64,000 nucleotides of DNA from Prorocentrum cordatum (GCA_963575745.1 CAUYUJ010005592.1:147001-211000), one strand, 5' to 3'. Shown: positions 28,139 through 52,689, counted from the stretch's first letter. Translations and numbers: made by a program. The notes: a model not told the origin generated them from the sequence alone.

Positions 28139-29365
28139 TCAGCCCTCGGATGGAGCTGCGGCCAGGAGCTTCCACGTGGCCAGGCACGGCGCGAAGCTGT
28201 CCCAGTCCACCCCACCGAGCCCCATGGCCTTCGCCCTCTGGTAGCGGAACTCGATCAGCGCCACCGTCGCCTCATCGAGCCCCTGGACCTCCTGGGCCGT
28301 GGCGGACGGCACTTCGGAGCAGCCCTCGACCTGCACCTCCGCCACCCCGACAAGGGCCTCCAGCACCTCGCCCACCAACACATCGGCGGCGAGCCGCCAC
28401 TGGGCCAGGCGGGCGGCGCGCGCGGCGACCACCCGCGAGTAGGCCTCCTGGTTGGGCTCGATCGCGGAGCCAAAGCGTTGCTGCTTGCCGAAATCCACCT
28501 CGCTCTCCGCGGCGCCCTCCTGCTTAGCGACCTCGGCGGTGCGCGGCACCGTCGGCAGCCTCGGCGTCGTCCCGACCTCCTCCGTCTTGGAGTCCCGATC
28601 CAAGCCACTGTCGACCCCGCTCACCGGCTCCAACATGTCCTCCATCATCGCCGGGACCCGCGTGGAGTCCGCCTCGATGGTGTCCTTGACCTCATCAAAG
28701 GGTCCCTTCAGTCAGCGTCGTCCCGACCTGCTCCGTCTCGGAGGCCGGATCGAAGCCTACGCCGGCGTTGTCGACTACGCTCAAGGGCTCCAGCGTATCC
28801 ACCACCATCGCCTGGAACCGCTCTGAGTCCGCCTCGATGGTGCCATCGACCTCATCCAGGGCCCCTGCAATCAGCCTCAGCGCCGTCCCGACCTTCTCCA
28901 CCTCGGAGTCCCGATCGAAGCCTACGCCGTCGTAGTCAACCTCGCTCACAGGCTCCAGCATGTCCTCCACCATCGCCTGGACCCGCTCGGAATCCGTCTC
29001 GATGGTGACCTTGACCTCGTCCTCCGTCTCGGAGACCCGATCGGAGCCTAATCCGTCGATGTCGACCACGCCCACGGGCTCCAGCATGTCCTCCACCATC
29101 GCCTGGACCCGCTCGGAGTCCGCCTCGATGGTGCCGTTGACCTCATCCAGGGTCCATTGAATCAGCGTCGGGAGGCGGGGACGGGGGAGAGCACGCCGCA
29201 CTCCTGCACATGCGCCACGTCCATGCCCTCGCCTGCCTCCTCGACATCGGCGATCGGGAACCCACCCCCCAGGTCGTCCCCGATGTAGTGCCCGCTGTCC
29301 GCCAAGCTGGCCCTGATGAGCTCCCGGATCAGCATCTCGCCCAGCGTGTGGGCGTGCAGCTCCAT
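28139..29365 (-). CDS. Acidic protein with four about 50-residue repeats, frameshifted, function unknown
   Basis: ATG 29365 opens MELHAHTLGEMLIRELIRAS and an acidic Gly-rich region. Four tandem repeats follow (about 29155-28560): the core TIEADSERVQAMVEDMLEPV is repeated as TIETDSERVQAMVEDMLEPV, TIEADSERFQAMVVDTLEPL and TIEADSTRVPAMMEDMLEPV. A helical C-terminal domain (AARLAQWRLAADVLVGEVLE, ALIEFRYQRAKAMGLGGVDW) ends at stop 28139. Frame changes near 29162 and 28695 are needed to join the parts. No family recognised. A degenerate SL relic lies 155 nt upstream behind a pyrimidine tract, so a retrocopied or SL-accepting gene is likely. Confidence 0.5.
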
Positions 29366-29519
29366 GACCGCGCCCCTTGCACGAAGAACCGCAAAGAGGC
29401 CCCATGCTGGGCACGTCGCCTTGCCGAACGCCCGAGCTGCTCACAGCCCGGACATGGCTCCCCGCAGACGAGCCGCTCTGAAGTGCGTCTGCGGAAGCTC
29501 TGCGGGCCCGCACCCGCCA

Positions 29520-29536
29520 GAGCCAGAACGGCTAGG
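29520..29536 (-). other. Degenerate spliced-leader relic
   Basis: Minus strand CCTAGCCGTTCTGGCTC, the same TTCTGG variant as the truncated SL copy at 4288-4306, preceded on that strand by a long TCC tract. Confidence 0.5.
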
Positions 29537-29675
29537 AGGAGGAGGAGGCGGAGGAGGAGGAGTAAGAAGAGGAAGAGGAGGAGGAGGAGGAGGAGGAGGA
29601 GGAGGAAGAGGAGGAAGAGGAGGAGGAGGTGGAGGGAGGAGGGAGGAGAAGGATGAGGAGGAGGAGGAGGAGGAC
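29537..29675. repeat. GGA trinucleotide tract
   Basis: On the minus strand this is a 140-nt polypyrimidine tract that ends at the SL relic. Confidence 0.93.
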
Positions 29676-29679
29676 GGGT

Positions 29680-30400
29680 CGCCTAAGCCCTTCGGAGAAA
29701 CCCTCCACAAGAAACGGGTCTTACGCGAGATGACGTAGCGACCGTGCGCGGTGGCTTACGCGGGCCGCCAGCGCGGCACGCCGCATCGGAAACGAGACGA
29801 GGGCGCTCACGCGCGAGCCTACGCGGCCAGCTTACGCGCCAATGCCGGCGCCATCGAAGCCGCTTCCCTGCGTGGCTCACCGGGCCCCCGCGACACCGAC
29901 GACGAGCCCCACCCAAAACGGGCAGATACTGCCGCTGGTCTTCGTCCACGTTCTCTCCGCACCCATCTCAACGGTCCCGATCGGGGCCCCCTTCCTCGGG
30001 GCCCCGTACTCGAACTCCGTTCGGCCAAGATGTAAGGCCACCTCCAAGGCCGCGAGCGGCTCCCAAACCCGGCTCGGCCAAAATCCGGCTACGCAGGATC
30101 CTGCAGGATCCAGCGCTCTGGCTGAGTCCCGTTTGCGCTGAACCCCGATTGCGCTAATCCCGAGGTCCGACGCTGCAACAAAAACACAAGATTAAGATGC
30201 ACCATCGCAACAACATCGTGGCCGGGGCGCCCATCTGTCTGCGTTGTGTTCCGACGCGGATCGATCTGTGAAAGCCCTGGGGCCCGAAAAGGGGCGGAAA
30301 CGCCTGGTGCGAAAAAGCTGCAGCGCCCGGAACGTTTTTTTGTTTCATCGTCCCTCGTCCATCGCGCCAACACGTGTCTTGACTCCGCGGCAACAGCCGT
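29680..30400. other. Unassigned stretch with a doubtful SL-like site
   Basis: No gene recognised. At 30071-30094 the minus strand reads GCGTAGCCGGATTTTGGCC, an SL-like string with a 2-bp insertion; suggestive only. Confidence 0.3.
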
Positions 30401-30411
30401 GCTCGTGCGCC

Positions 30412-30810
30412 CTAGGATGGCAGCCGAAGGCGGGGGGCAGAACAGCAGGGAACAGAGCGGCGCCGGGAACAGAGGGAGCACGTCCTCGAAGCTCCGGGTG
30501 CCCTTGTCCGCCCCGCCTCCCCCCCTTGGCACCCGGGGCTAGACGGCTTGCCGCCCGTCGAGACGAGCCAGCGGAAGCACTCTTCCTCCTCCTCCTCCTC
30601 CCCCTCCTCCCCCTCCTCCTCCTCCTCCTCCTCCTCCTCCTCCTCGAGCCTCCTCCTCCTCCTCCTCCTCCTCGAACCTCCTCCTCCTCCTCCTCCTCCT
30701 CCTCCTCCTCCTTGAGCCTCTACGTCCGCCACCTCGTCTGGCAGCCTGTCCCGGGTGGGATCGGAGCAGCTGGGGTCTGAGCATCGCGCCGCATCGCCGA
30801 TGCGTCGCGT
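30412..30810 (-). CDS. Possible exon downstream of the 31.1-kb coiled-coil exon
   Basis: After acceptor GGTGCAG (30811) the minus strand is open in the phase left by the upstream exon. It passes through one arm of a family 4 element (30752-30803), then RDRLPDEVADVEAQ, a GGA/GAG tract, EECFRWLVSTGGKPSSPG, to stop 30412. If real, the exon includes element-derived sequence. Confidence 0.35.
   Translation of the reverse strand, partial: TRRIGDAARCSDPSCSDPTRDRLPDEVADVEAQGGGGGGGGGGGGSRRRRRRRRLEEEEEEEEEEEGEEGEEEEEEECFRWLVSTGGKPSSPGCQGGEAGRTRAPGASRTCSLCSRRRSVPCCSAPRLRLPS
30581..30715. repeat. TCC trinucleotide tract
   Basis: Three TCC blocks separated by GAGCC or GAACC interruptions. Confidence 0.93.
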
Positions 30811-30838
30811 CTGCACCCGACCCCCCCGACCCAGACTT

Positions 30839-31033
30839 GGCGGCGAGCGAGGGGGGGAAAGGAGAAGGAGAAGGCCTTCTCAGAAGGCGGAGGGACTTCT
30901 CGGAAGCCCTCGCGCCTTCTGAGAGGTGTTTTTTCTCTTCGGGGAAGGCTTCGAAAACTTCTCAGGAGGCTCGAGGACTTCCGAGCCTTCTGAGAAGGCC
31001 TTCTCCCTTCTAACTGCCCCCCTCGCTGGCCGC
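30839..31033 (-). mobile_element. Inverted-repeat element (introner-like), family 2 copy 1
   Basis: Ends GGCGGCGAGCGAGGGGGG and CCCCCCTCGCTGGCCGC. The interior is built of CTTCTGAGAAGGC palindromes. It fills the 237-bp intron 31047-30811: 13 bp after the GTGAGC donor. Copies at 60634-60831 and 61061-61256. Confidence 0.8.
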
Positions 31034-31047
31034 TGACCGACGCTCAC

Positions 31048-31161
31048 CGAGTCCTGCACCAGAGCCTGCGCCTTGGCCTCCGCCGCGTTGACCCGCCCGC
31101 TCACCGATTCGAGCTCGGCCTCGGTCTCCTGCAGCCGCTCCTCGGCCTCCCGCAGTCGCTC
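31048..31161 (-). CDS. Coiled-coil exon with resolved splice borders
   Basis: Acceptor CTGCTCAG ends at 31162; donor TCG/GTGAGC at 31048/31047. The exon is 114 bp, 38 codons in phase 0: ERLREAEERLQETEAELESV then SGRVNAAEAKAQALVQDS, a continuous heptad pattern. The downstream intron carries a family 2 element. Gene identity unknown. Confidence 0.65.
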
Positions 31162-31178
31162 CTGAGCAGGCTCTTAGT

Positions 31179-31377
31179 CGGGTGACCCACCCACTGTTCC
31201 AGGGGCCCTTTCTCCTCTTTCTCCTCCTCCTCCTCCTCCTCCTCCTCCTCCTCCTCCTCCTCCTCCTCCTCCTCCTCCTCCTCCTCCTCCTCCTCCCTCC
31301 ACCGCCCGCCCCATGTCCCGAGCCTGTGGCAGGGTCATCAGCTCGTCGTTGTCGTTGTCGGCGTGGGCGTCGTCATG

Positions 31378-31455
<78 letters not shown>

Positions 31456-31530
31456 CTTCTGGGTCGGCGGCACCGGCCGTCAGGCCTCCACACTCGGGTG
31501 GCCCACCCACTGTTCCATGGGCCCCTTTCC
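31179..31530. repeat. TCC and GTC runs between direct repeats
   Basis: CCCACCCACTGTTCCA with flanking bases occurs at 31187 and 31501. Between the copies are a 100-bp TCC run (31203-31300) and a 75-bp GTC run (31378-31452). Confidence 0.8.
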
Positions 31531-31534
31531 AGAC

Positions 31535-32270
31535 CCCCCTTGCGTCGAGGACGAAAATTCCACGACGGGAGGCTCCTTGCTATCTTCGGCCTCTGGGAGG
31601 GCCCTCGCGGAAGGCAAAGGCGGTCCCGGGGAGGGGGTCCAGACCTCAGGGGGGTTCACGTCGGGCAAACATCACGACGAAGCAAAAACTCGAAGCCACC
31701 AGCCGCCCACCTTGAACACGCTGACGCGCGCGCGCCTGAGAAGCGCCTCTGTGACACTTCGGCCGCCAAGGTTCTCGCTCGGCTCGGCTACGAGAAAGAG
31801 TGAAGCGACTCGGAAGCTGGGCGAGGGCTGGCAAATCCGTCACTGCTAAACTCTGCCTTCCCGGACGGAAAAAAAAAAAACATTCCTGGAATAAAAAACT
31901 GAGCGCACTAAATAATAAACGGGCTGCTCCCGGAAGAAAGAAACAATTTCCGGGGACTCCGCTTCAGCAGCCACGGTTGTGCCAGCGCTCGCCTTATGTT
32001 GCTCCCATCGTACTTGAGGACCACATCCCAAACATCCTCGCCTACGATGTTGCGTCGCACCACGCCCGTACGGCCCGCACCGTGTGCCCGCCTATTTTGG
32101 TGTCGCCTAGAAGACCCACGCAATTGTCATGGCCTTGTTCGAACAGTAATCAGGGACCCTCCTCCAGGTCCAGGAGAATCTGAACCCGCTCACCAGCGTG
32201 TCCATGCTTCCTGGATGTTCGCTTCCCCTCCGCTCCCCATGCTTTCCGTGCTTCCTGGGGCTCGGCGATT
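31535..32270. other. Unassigned stretch
   Basis: Mixed composition, several short frames, no recognised protein or RNA gene. Confidence 0.3.
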
Positions 32271-32275
32271 CTTTG

Positions 32276-32282
32276 TGTCTGT

Positions 32283-32335
<53 letters not shown>

Positions 32336-32425
32336 TGTCTGTCTGTCTGTCTCTGTCTCTGTCTGTCTGTCTGTCAGTCTGTCTGTCTGTCTGTCAGTCT
32401 GTCTGTCTGTCTGTCTGTCTGTCTG
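32276..32425. repeat. CCTG / TCTG tetranucleotide array
   Basis: Thirteen or so CCTG units pass into TCTG units with a few TCAG steps. Confidence 0.95.
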
Positions 32426-32429
32426 TGCT

Positions 32430-33039
32430 CTCCCCCTCCTGAGTTTAGGGGACCCGGAACGGCTCGGCACGTCTCCGAGCCCGCTGTCCAGAAGGCCAGC
32501 ACGGCCCCGAGCTGGCCGCGGCGGCCGCAAGGCCGATGGCCCGCCGTGAGATGCCGCCAGACCACGCTGGGCCGGGGCCCCAGAAGGCCTATGTAGGTAA
32601 GACGAATACAGAATCGAGACAACATCGGACCGATCTAAATCAAAGCCTCTGAGAATCCGCGGGCTTGGAGGATGTTTCGGGCGCCGCTGGAAGTTTCTCT
32701 GCGTTCCGGAACGCTCTGAGAGCGTTAAATGGACGCTCTGGAACGGATTTGTCTCGATTCTGGGCTCGTCGGATTAGGGCCCCTCTGCTGCAACGCTCGA
32801 GCTCCCTCCACGTATCGGCCGAATCCCCCTGCGGCACAGCCGCCTGAAGATTCGGCCGTACTGCCTCGGCAATGGCGTCGCCAGATTCGGCAGGGTCGGC
32901 CCAGGGCTGGCCTGAATTGCCCAGGGAGGGGGAGGGGGCTGGTCAAAGTCTTTGGACGTCCCACCCTCGCAGGGCGGCAAGGCAAGAATCGACCATGGGC
33001 AGTGCAAGAAGCAGCGTAACTTCACAGCCAGCTGCCTGC
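32430..33039 (-). other. Region downstream of the 33-kb SL relic, gene not resolved
   Basis: Minus-strand frames are open but contain no recognised domain and no convincing ATG near the SL relic. A Pro-rich segment lies at about 32930. Confidence 0.3.
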
Positions 33040-33061
33040 CTTGGGGCCTAAATGGCTACGG
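33040..33061 (-). other. Degenerate spliced-leader relic behind a polypyrimidine tract
   Basis: Minus strand CCGTAGCCATTTAGGCCCC then AAG: dinoSL with one substitution in the T run and a small change in the GGCTC part. It directly follows TCC/TTC-rich DNA on the same strand, the context of a trans-splice acceptor. Confidence 0.65.
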
Positions 33062-33092
33062 AGGAGAAGAAGGCAGGAGGCAGGAGGCTGAG

Positions 33093-33292
33093 GAGGAGCA
33101 GAAGGAGGAGGAGGAGGAGGAGGAGGAGGAGGAGGAGGAGGAGGAGGAGGAGGAGGAGGAGGAGGGAGGGGGGAGACTAGGGGGAGAAGCGGNNNNNNNN
33201 NNNNNNNNNNNNNNNNNNNNNNNNNNNNNNNNNNNNNNNNNNNNNNNNNNNNNNNNNNNNNNNNNNNNNNNNNNNNNNNNNNNNNNNNNNNN

Positions 33293-33352
<60 letters not shown>
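33093..33352. repeat. GGA tract, 100-N assembly gap and TC tract
   Basis: GGA run 33100-33170, unknown bases 33193-33292, then TC 33293-33350. The gap lies at the switch from minus- to plus-strand genes. Confidence 0.97.
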
Positions 33353-33354
<2 letters not shown>

Positions 33355-33390
33355 CCCCCCCCTTCGGTCTGCGTGGACATCGACGCCGCA

Positions 33391-46807
<13,417 letters not shown>

Positions 46808-47640
46808 ACGATATGCTGGCCTAGGGGGGTCGGTCTGGCCTGTTCATGGTGTCTCTATTTGTTGTGTGTCATGCTTGGGGGTGCTTGCGTCATTCGCTTC
46901 AGATTAGTATGTGTGCGTGTGTCAATGTGCTCTCGAGATGCATGTTGCCAGATCGTGGCCAGCAGGAGCGTGCAATTTGAGCACGCGCGTTCGTTTGGGC
47001 ACTTTAGTTGGTTGCGCTGCTCTGGAGCGCAAGACGGATTGGAGTGGCGCGAGGGATCGCAAGAAATTGAGCGTCGCGTTGCAGATATCTCCCCCCCTCT
47101 ACTCTCCCCCCTCTACCTCTCACGCCTTACCCGCATCCCCTGTTCGCCCACCTTTGCACTTGCAGGCCCATCGTTTGTGCGGGTGGGGGATGGATCGAGT
47201 TTCGGAGCGCATGGGACACCGATGTCAGGTTTTCAGTCTGGCAGGGGGGCCAATGGATCGATGCGCGCCCACTTGAACGTACGACTTGTTTCCAAGCGAG
47301 CTATTTGAGCGGCACGTGGCACGGGTGCACGTCGCACCTCGCACATGCCAGTTGATGCCTCCGACTTGCCACTCGTGCAGGGCTGAGCGCGCAGATCAAT
47401 GCCGCAGGAATGGTCGGCATGAGTTTGAGCACGTTGACATTGTTCGTTTTCTCTCATGTTGTTATCATCGTGCCATTGCCTTGTCTTGACCCCTGCCACA
47501 TCCGCCAGGCGCGCTCGCGATCGGAGGTTGGTTAACAGGCCTTTGTTTTGAATTCAAAAATTTTGTTTCGCTGCAGCGCCGCCGTTTTCCTGCCTAAGCC
47601 ATTTTGTCACACCGACCGGAACTCAAAATTGGAATCCGAA
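46808..47640. other. Intergenic stretch
   Basis: Mixed composition with no supported gene. Confidence 0.35.
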
Positions 47641-47643
47641 TTG

Positions 47644-49619
47644 ATGGCAGGCAGAGGAGCGGCCAACGCACTGCAAGCAAGCGGCTACACACGGCCGCTG
47701 GCAAGCGGAAGCAGCGGGGCCCTACCAGCAGAATGGCCACCGCCACTGGAAACGGACGGAGGCCATGGGTTGCGGGAGTATCTTCTCAAACGTTGCAAGC
47801 AAGGCAGCATGACAGCAAAGGATGTCTGCGTTCCGAGCTGGCGCTCGACCACGGCAGGAGCGGTTGGAGCCGCCGACCTCGCACTCCCCGGCTTGAACGA
47901 CCACCGCTCGGAACGCCTCAGAAAAGCTCTGGGTACACGCAGCAAGGCCACGTTTTTTCACAGCGCAGATTCCTATGTGGGGCTCGGACCAGGAGCGGCG
48001 CGTGTTGAGGGACTTCCCCCTCCACCTCCCGCACGAGCGTTTCCATGGGCAGCGCCGGCCCCGCCCAGAGCAGGTCGACATGCACCGTTTCGAAGACGAC
48101 ATGATTCCCCCGCAATATGAATCTCACGAAATCACATTTGAAGCTGGCAGGTCGAAGTCTTTTCCAGTGGGCTACTTCAGCGACGCAGGACCACGCGCAA
48201 CAAAAGACAGCTTCTACTGCTACTACTGGTCGAACTGTGTGACGGGCTGTCGGCATTTAATATGTGCACTAAGAAAGAAGGACCTGTGCAAATCTTCTTG
48301 TAAAGGCCTGTGCAGGATGCAGGCGGTAATGAAGATACTTGTTTGGTCATTTAACTGCCTCGCTGCGGGGGTCTTCCCTGCTGTTGGCCCAGATGGGGTG
48401 CCGTTCGAATCGGAATACAGAGCCAAAAAGCGAGGATTCGAAATCGCTGATGACATTCGAGGCTGTTTAATTGAATCTCGCGCAGACTTATTAGAATGTG
48501 TTGGGGCGCTGGGGTTTAAGAACTGGCAGCCTGATGCCCTCCCGTGCTTCGCATGTGATTGCGTCAGAGATAAGTTATGGGAGTACCCTGCTTCAGCACG
48601 GCTATGCAGTTGGACCGAAAATACAGACGCATCCATCATTCAGATCCGCCGTAGACCGCTGCACAAAGAAGGTTGTCGTGGCGAGCAGGAGGCAGTTGGG
48701 GGGCCTTCTCAGGAACATGAGGCTAGACGACGACTTCAAAGGGTACGCTCTTTTTCAACCCTTCCCCGCCCTTGGACTTCACGTAGGCCATCGTTTGGTC
48801 GTTGGCGGGGCTGTGACCGACGCGCGCCAGGCGTCCACCGCCGCGTGCCCAGCTGAGTTGGTTTTCTTTGATTGCAAAGCAGATGAAGGGCTACATATCG
48901 TCTGCCAGTTATTCGAAGTTCGAGGCTTCAATATAAGTATGCTATCACTGGATATGATGCACATATTCGATTTGGGAATTTCCCAATACTTGATCGCAGG
49001 AGTATTCGTGCATCTCATTAGGAACAACTTCGCCAAGAGTACACATGCGACCGCTGCAATGCGACAACATGCCAACGTCATCCACCTACGACGGAGAATG
49101 TGGGCGTACTATCGTACTGCTTGGGACAGAGATCGAGAGACGATGTGCGGAATCAGATCAATCACTGTCAAGCAGCTCACGCCCTCGGAGTCACGTCTGA
49201 AGGCCAAGGCCGCTGAGCCGAGGCACCTGATTCCCTTGTTGCCCGCTCTGTTCTCCGAGAACCCTCAGCTGTTCACTCGCCAGAACCGTTTTCTGATGCT
49301 AGCCAGCCAAGAGATGGCTAAGTTTCACATTATTGCAGAGTCTGAACCACGTCAGATGTCAGTTGCGTCCATGAACAACATGGATCAAACTATCTTCAGT
49401 TTTTCGCAGTATTGGCATGCGTGGGGTGGTCATGAGGTGTTTAAACACCACGTGGCCGTCCACTGCTCGATGCAGAGCAAAAGGCTCGGCAACCCTATAT
49501 ATCGGTGGACTTGCGCCGACGAGCGCGAGAATCGGCTCGTAGGGGCCGCGGCCGAATCCTTGCACCACGATGCATGTTCTACGGCGCTGCTACAGAAAGT
49601 ATTGCCAGAGAGGTTATAA
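47644..49619 (+). pseudogene. Transposase-like protein of a multicopy dinoflagellate family, two frameshifts
   Basis: ATG 47644. N-terminal block LREYLLKRCKQGSMTAKDVC and SERLRKALGTRSKATFF; after a frame change near 47975, RDFPLHLPHERFHGQ; a Cys/Trp-rich middle (YYWSNCVTGCRHLICAL); after a change near 48650, RLVVGGAVTDARQAS, NISMLSLDMMHIFDLGISQY and the C-terminal block WTCADERENRLVGAAAESLH, to stop 49619. I recognise this arrangement (SAKDV leader, LPHE, D-x-x-H-x-x-DLG, DE-x-E-N) as one that recurs in many copies in dinoflagellate genomes and looks transposon-derived, but I cannot assign a transposase superfamily. No terminal repeats located. Confidence 0.5.
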
Positions 49620-51540
49620 TACGTCTAACGTTTCTGTTTTTGGTTGGCCAACACCTTCTTTTGAATTTTTTCGAAGGCCTGTTCAGCAGCCATCGAATTC
49701 AGGAGGAGGCGTCGGGAGACAGGGTAGGAGCGACGCGCTTCGAGCTGCCCTGTCATTGGGGGCCCAGGGAAAGGGGGGCGAGGAGGGCAGGAAAACGTGG
49801 AGGACACGGGGGGGCGACAATGGAGAGTTGCAGGACAGCAGGAACGCGTTAGTACTTGCCACAGACCTTGTGGGGTGCCTTGTGGACGCCGTTGGGCGCC
49901 CGGCACGCGTTGGGCCCGACGCTTCGGACCGATCCTTGTTTCGACACAAGGAGAAGGAGGAGGAGGAAAAGGAAAAAGAGGAGGACGACGACAAGACGGA
50001 TAATGATGATTGATGATGATTGATGATGATGATGATGATGAAGATGGTGATGATAATAGTGCCGCTGCTGATGATGATGATGATGATACTGATAATGATG
50101 AGGATGATGATGATGTTGCTGATGATGATGATGACGATGTGGGCGATGCTGCTGATGATGATGTCATTGGCGAGCTGAGGAGGACGGCGATTATGAGGGG
50201 CAGGAAGAGGAAAAAGGGGAGGGATCACACGCGGTGCATGTTGAGTTTCACTCCCGTGCACGCGGCAATCAGGCCCGTTTCTCACTCCACATGCTCTCCT
50301 GCATTGGACGCGGCCCCCCCCCGTAAATGTCAGCGGGCTTTTTCACCGGGGTACATGTGTTTAGGCAGTTGGCCGCACGTGGGTACCTCCAGCACGTTGG
50401 GCCCCAGGAGTCCTTAAATTTAACCTTTGGTTTTTGATGTTATAAACCTGCCGTGACATGCGGGGCTGCTCGTCTCCCCGTAGAGTTTTCTCTTGGCGAC
50501 TCCCGCACATGTTTTTACAATGCCCGTTTGCATATCGAAACTTCAGGGTGAAATCCCCTGGCGCCGATGCCCTCGCATCTTGCCCCTTGGATCTTGCGGC
50601 CGCGCCGCCGCCCGAGCGCGAATGTATATATGTAGACATGGCGCTTGACGTCGCAGACAGCGTTGCCGAGCGGCCTCGAAAAGGCGAGGGGGCTGACGAT
50701 GCTCCCGCTTCAGCGCCCCATGAAGCGTCATTCCTGGCCATCGGGTCGCATTGTCATTCTCTAGAACTCCTTCCCGTTCCCGTAGTTCTTCTCGTGATCT
50801 CCCGTTATCTCCCCTGGTTCCTCCTTGTCCCTATCTCTCCTTCCCTCTCTCTTTCTTTCTCTCTCCGGGCCTTGTCCTCCTATATATAGATATGTGTTTT
50901 GGTATGTATATGTATATATATGTAAACGTGTGCATGTGTATATATGTATATACGTACATACATGCATACATACATACATACATATATACATATAAACATA
51001 CATACACACATATATATGTATAACCCCCGTCTTCCCGATCCTCAAGTATTCTGCCTCTCCGCCGCCAGGCGGTGCTGCGCCGCCACGGACAGCCACGCCC
51101 TCGTCCCCCTCGTCCTCCTCGTCATCGTCCACGGCGAGAAATCCATGCCAATTGTCTTCGACATACGGTCATCACCGTCACCACCGTCATGGCTCGAAGC
51201 CGTCACCAAAGTCACAAGTATCATCATCATCACACCTGTATATATACACGTGTATGTGTATGTATATTCATACATACATACATGCATACATATATACACA
51301 CATATTTGAATATGTATAAACACCACATATTTATATACTGTCATCAACATCATGTCCACAGGCATAACCATCGGCATCATCATCGTCATCATAGTAGCCA
51401 CGACCATCATGGTCAGCATCGTCGTGTTTATCACCATTCAAAGCTGATGCAAATTCTCTTGGAATGCCGACCACATGGATGGCTTGATTTTTGCGACCAT
51501 GGCTCGATTATTGCTACATGGCCTGGTTTCTGCTGGCAGG
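49620..51540. other. Low-complexity stretch with GAT and TA-rich tracts
   Basis: GAT/GATGAT at 50003-50165, TACATA/TATGTA at 50880-51025 and 51235-51340, CAT-rich at 51215-51440. No gene supported. Confidence 0.5.
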
Positions 51541-51549
51541 CTTGAAAAA

Positions 51550-52620
51550 CTCATTGCCGTATCCATGCTGATGATTTTTCCATGCCGCCAAGATGCGCGG
51601 GGTGTTCGCGGTCGGTACCGACAAGCGCGACAAGTGGACAAGAGATCGAGGGGGCGCTGGCGGCAGGGCGGACGTCGCCGGCGGCCGCCTCCAAACTCGC
51701 TGGCAGATTAGGGTGGGCCTCCACCGCGGCGTTCGGCAGAGGCGCGCGAGGGCCCCCGTGCGCAGGCAACGCGCGCGCGGGAGCGGCGACAGGTGCCCGG
51801 GTATACCTCGCGCCGCTGTTCTGGCACGCGCAGCAGCGGGGGTGGAAGCTGAAGTTGCGGCTCCACCGGGCTCTGGAATGGTGGTTGCGCTTCCTTTGGA
51901 GCGCGCCAGAACGCGCGGTGCCCCTGCGGGGGGGCCCGAGCCGGCCCCGCCACCTCGTGCATTCCGACGCGACGGGGGGCGGCAGGCGGCGAACGCGCGC
52001 GCCCGCCGTGCCCGGCGCGGGCCCGACCCGGCCCACGCTCCCACCGCAGGCTGGCGTGGGCCATCATCGGGCCAGGCTGTAAGCAATGCGCGGCGGCCGC
52101 CGTGCCCTCGCCAATTAAACGGCGGGCGCGGCGCCGCAGGACGCAGGCGGGGGCGCTCCGCCGGCCGCTCGCGATTGGGCATGCGGTCCGTCGTGCGTGG
52201 CAGGTCGCAACGCGGGAACTCGTCGCGGCAGCATGCGCGCTGCATCATCTGCTCTCGCCGCTGCGCGACGCTGAAATCGCAATGTCTGTGGATTCACAGG
52301 CGCAGCCGCGCGCGGTTCGTCCGGACATGTGCGCGCTGCCCAGCCGGCCGCGCCAGGCCGCGCACGGGGTGCTCCTGCGCGGCGCCTCGCGCCAGTCGGA
52401 TTATAACGCGCTGGTAGCCGACATCTGGTTCGCGGCGGCGGCCGCGCGGTGCCTTCTGAGCGCGTGGAATGCGCCATCCGCGCTCAACGTGGCGGACGCC
52501 CCCGCGCGGCCCGCCACGAAGGCGGCCGAAAATCTTGGCCATGGACCGCGAGGGTTTCACCCAGGTGGCGTGGCCATGGCCCCGCGCGGCGCCGCGGGGC
52601 TCATGCTAGCGCGCGAAACA
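51550..52620 (+). pseudogene. RT C-terminus and RNase H of YR element 2
   Basis: RT active-site remnant RIHADDFSMPPRC at about 51560, thumb-like SPAAASKLAGRLGWASTAAF, ALEWWLRFLW, then RNase H with all four acids: HLVHSDATGGG, TRELVAAACAL, MSVDSQAQ and LNVADAPARP (about 52500). One frame change near 52.08 kb. Confidence 0.7.
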
Positions 52621-52689
52621 GTTTGCACAGTTGCGCGTGCGGACGGGCGCGCGCGCCGCGCCGCAGTCGCGCAGTCGCGTTGATTCCGC

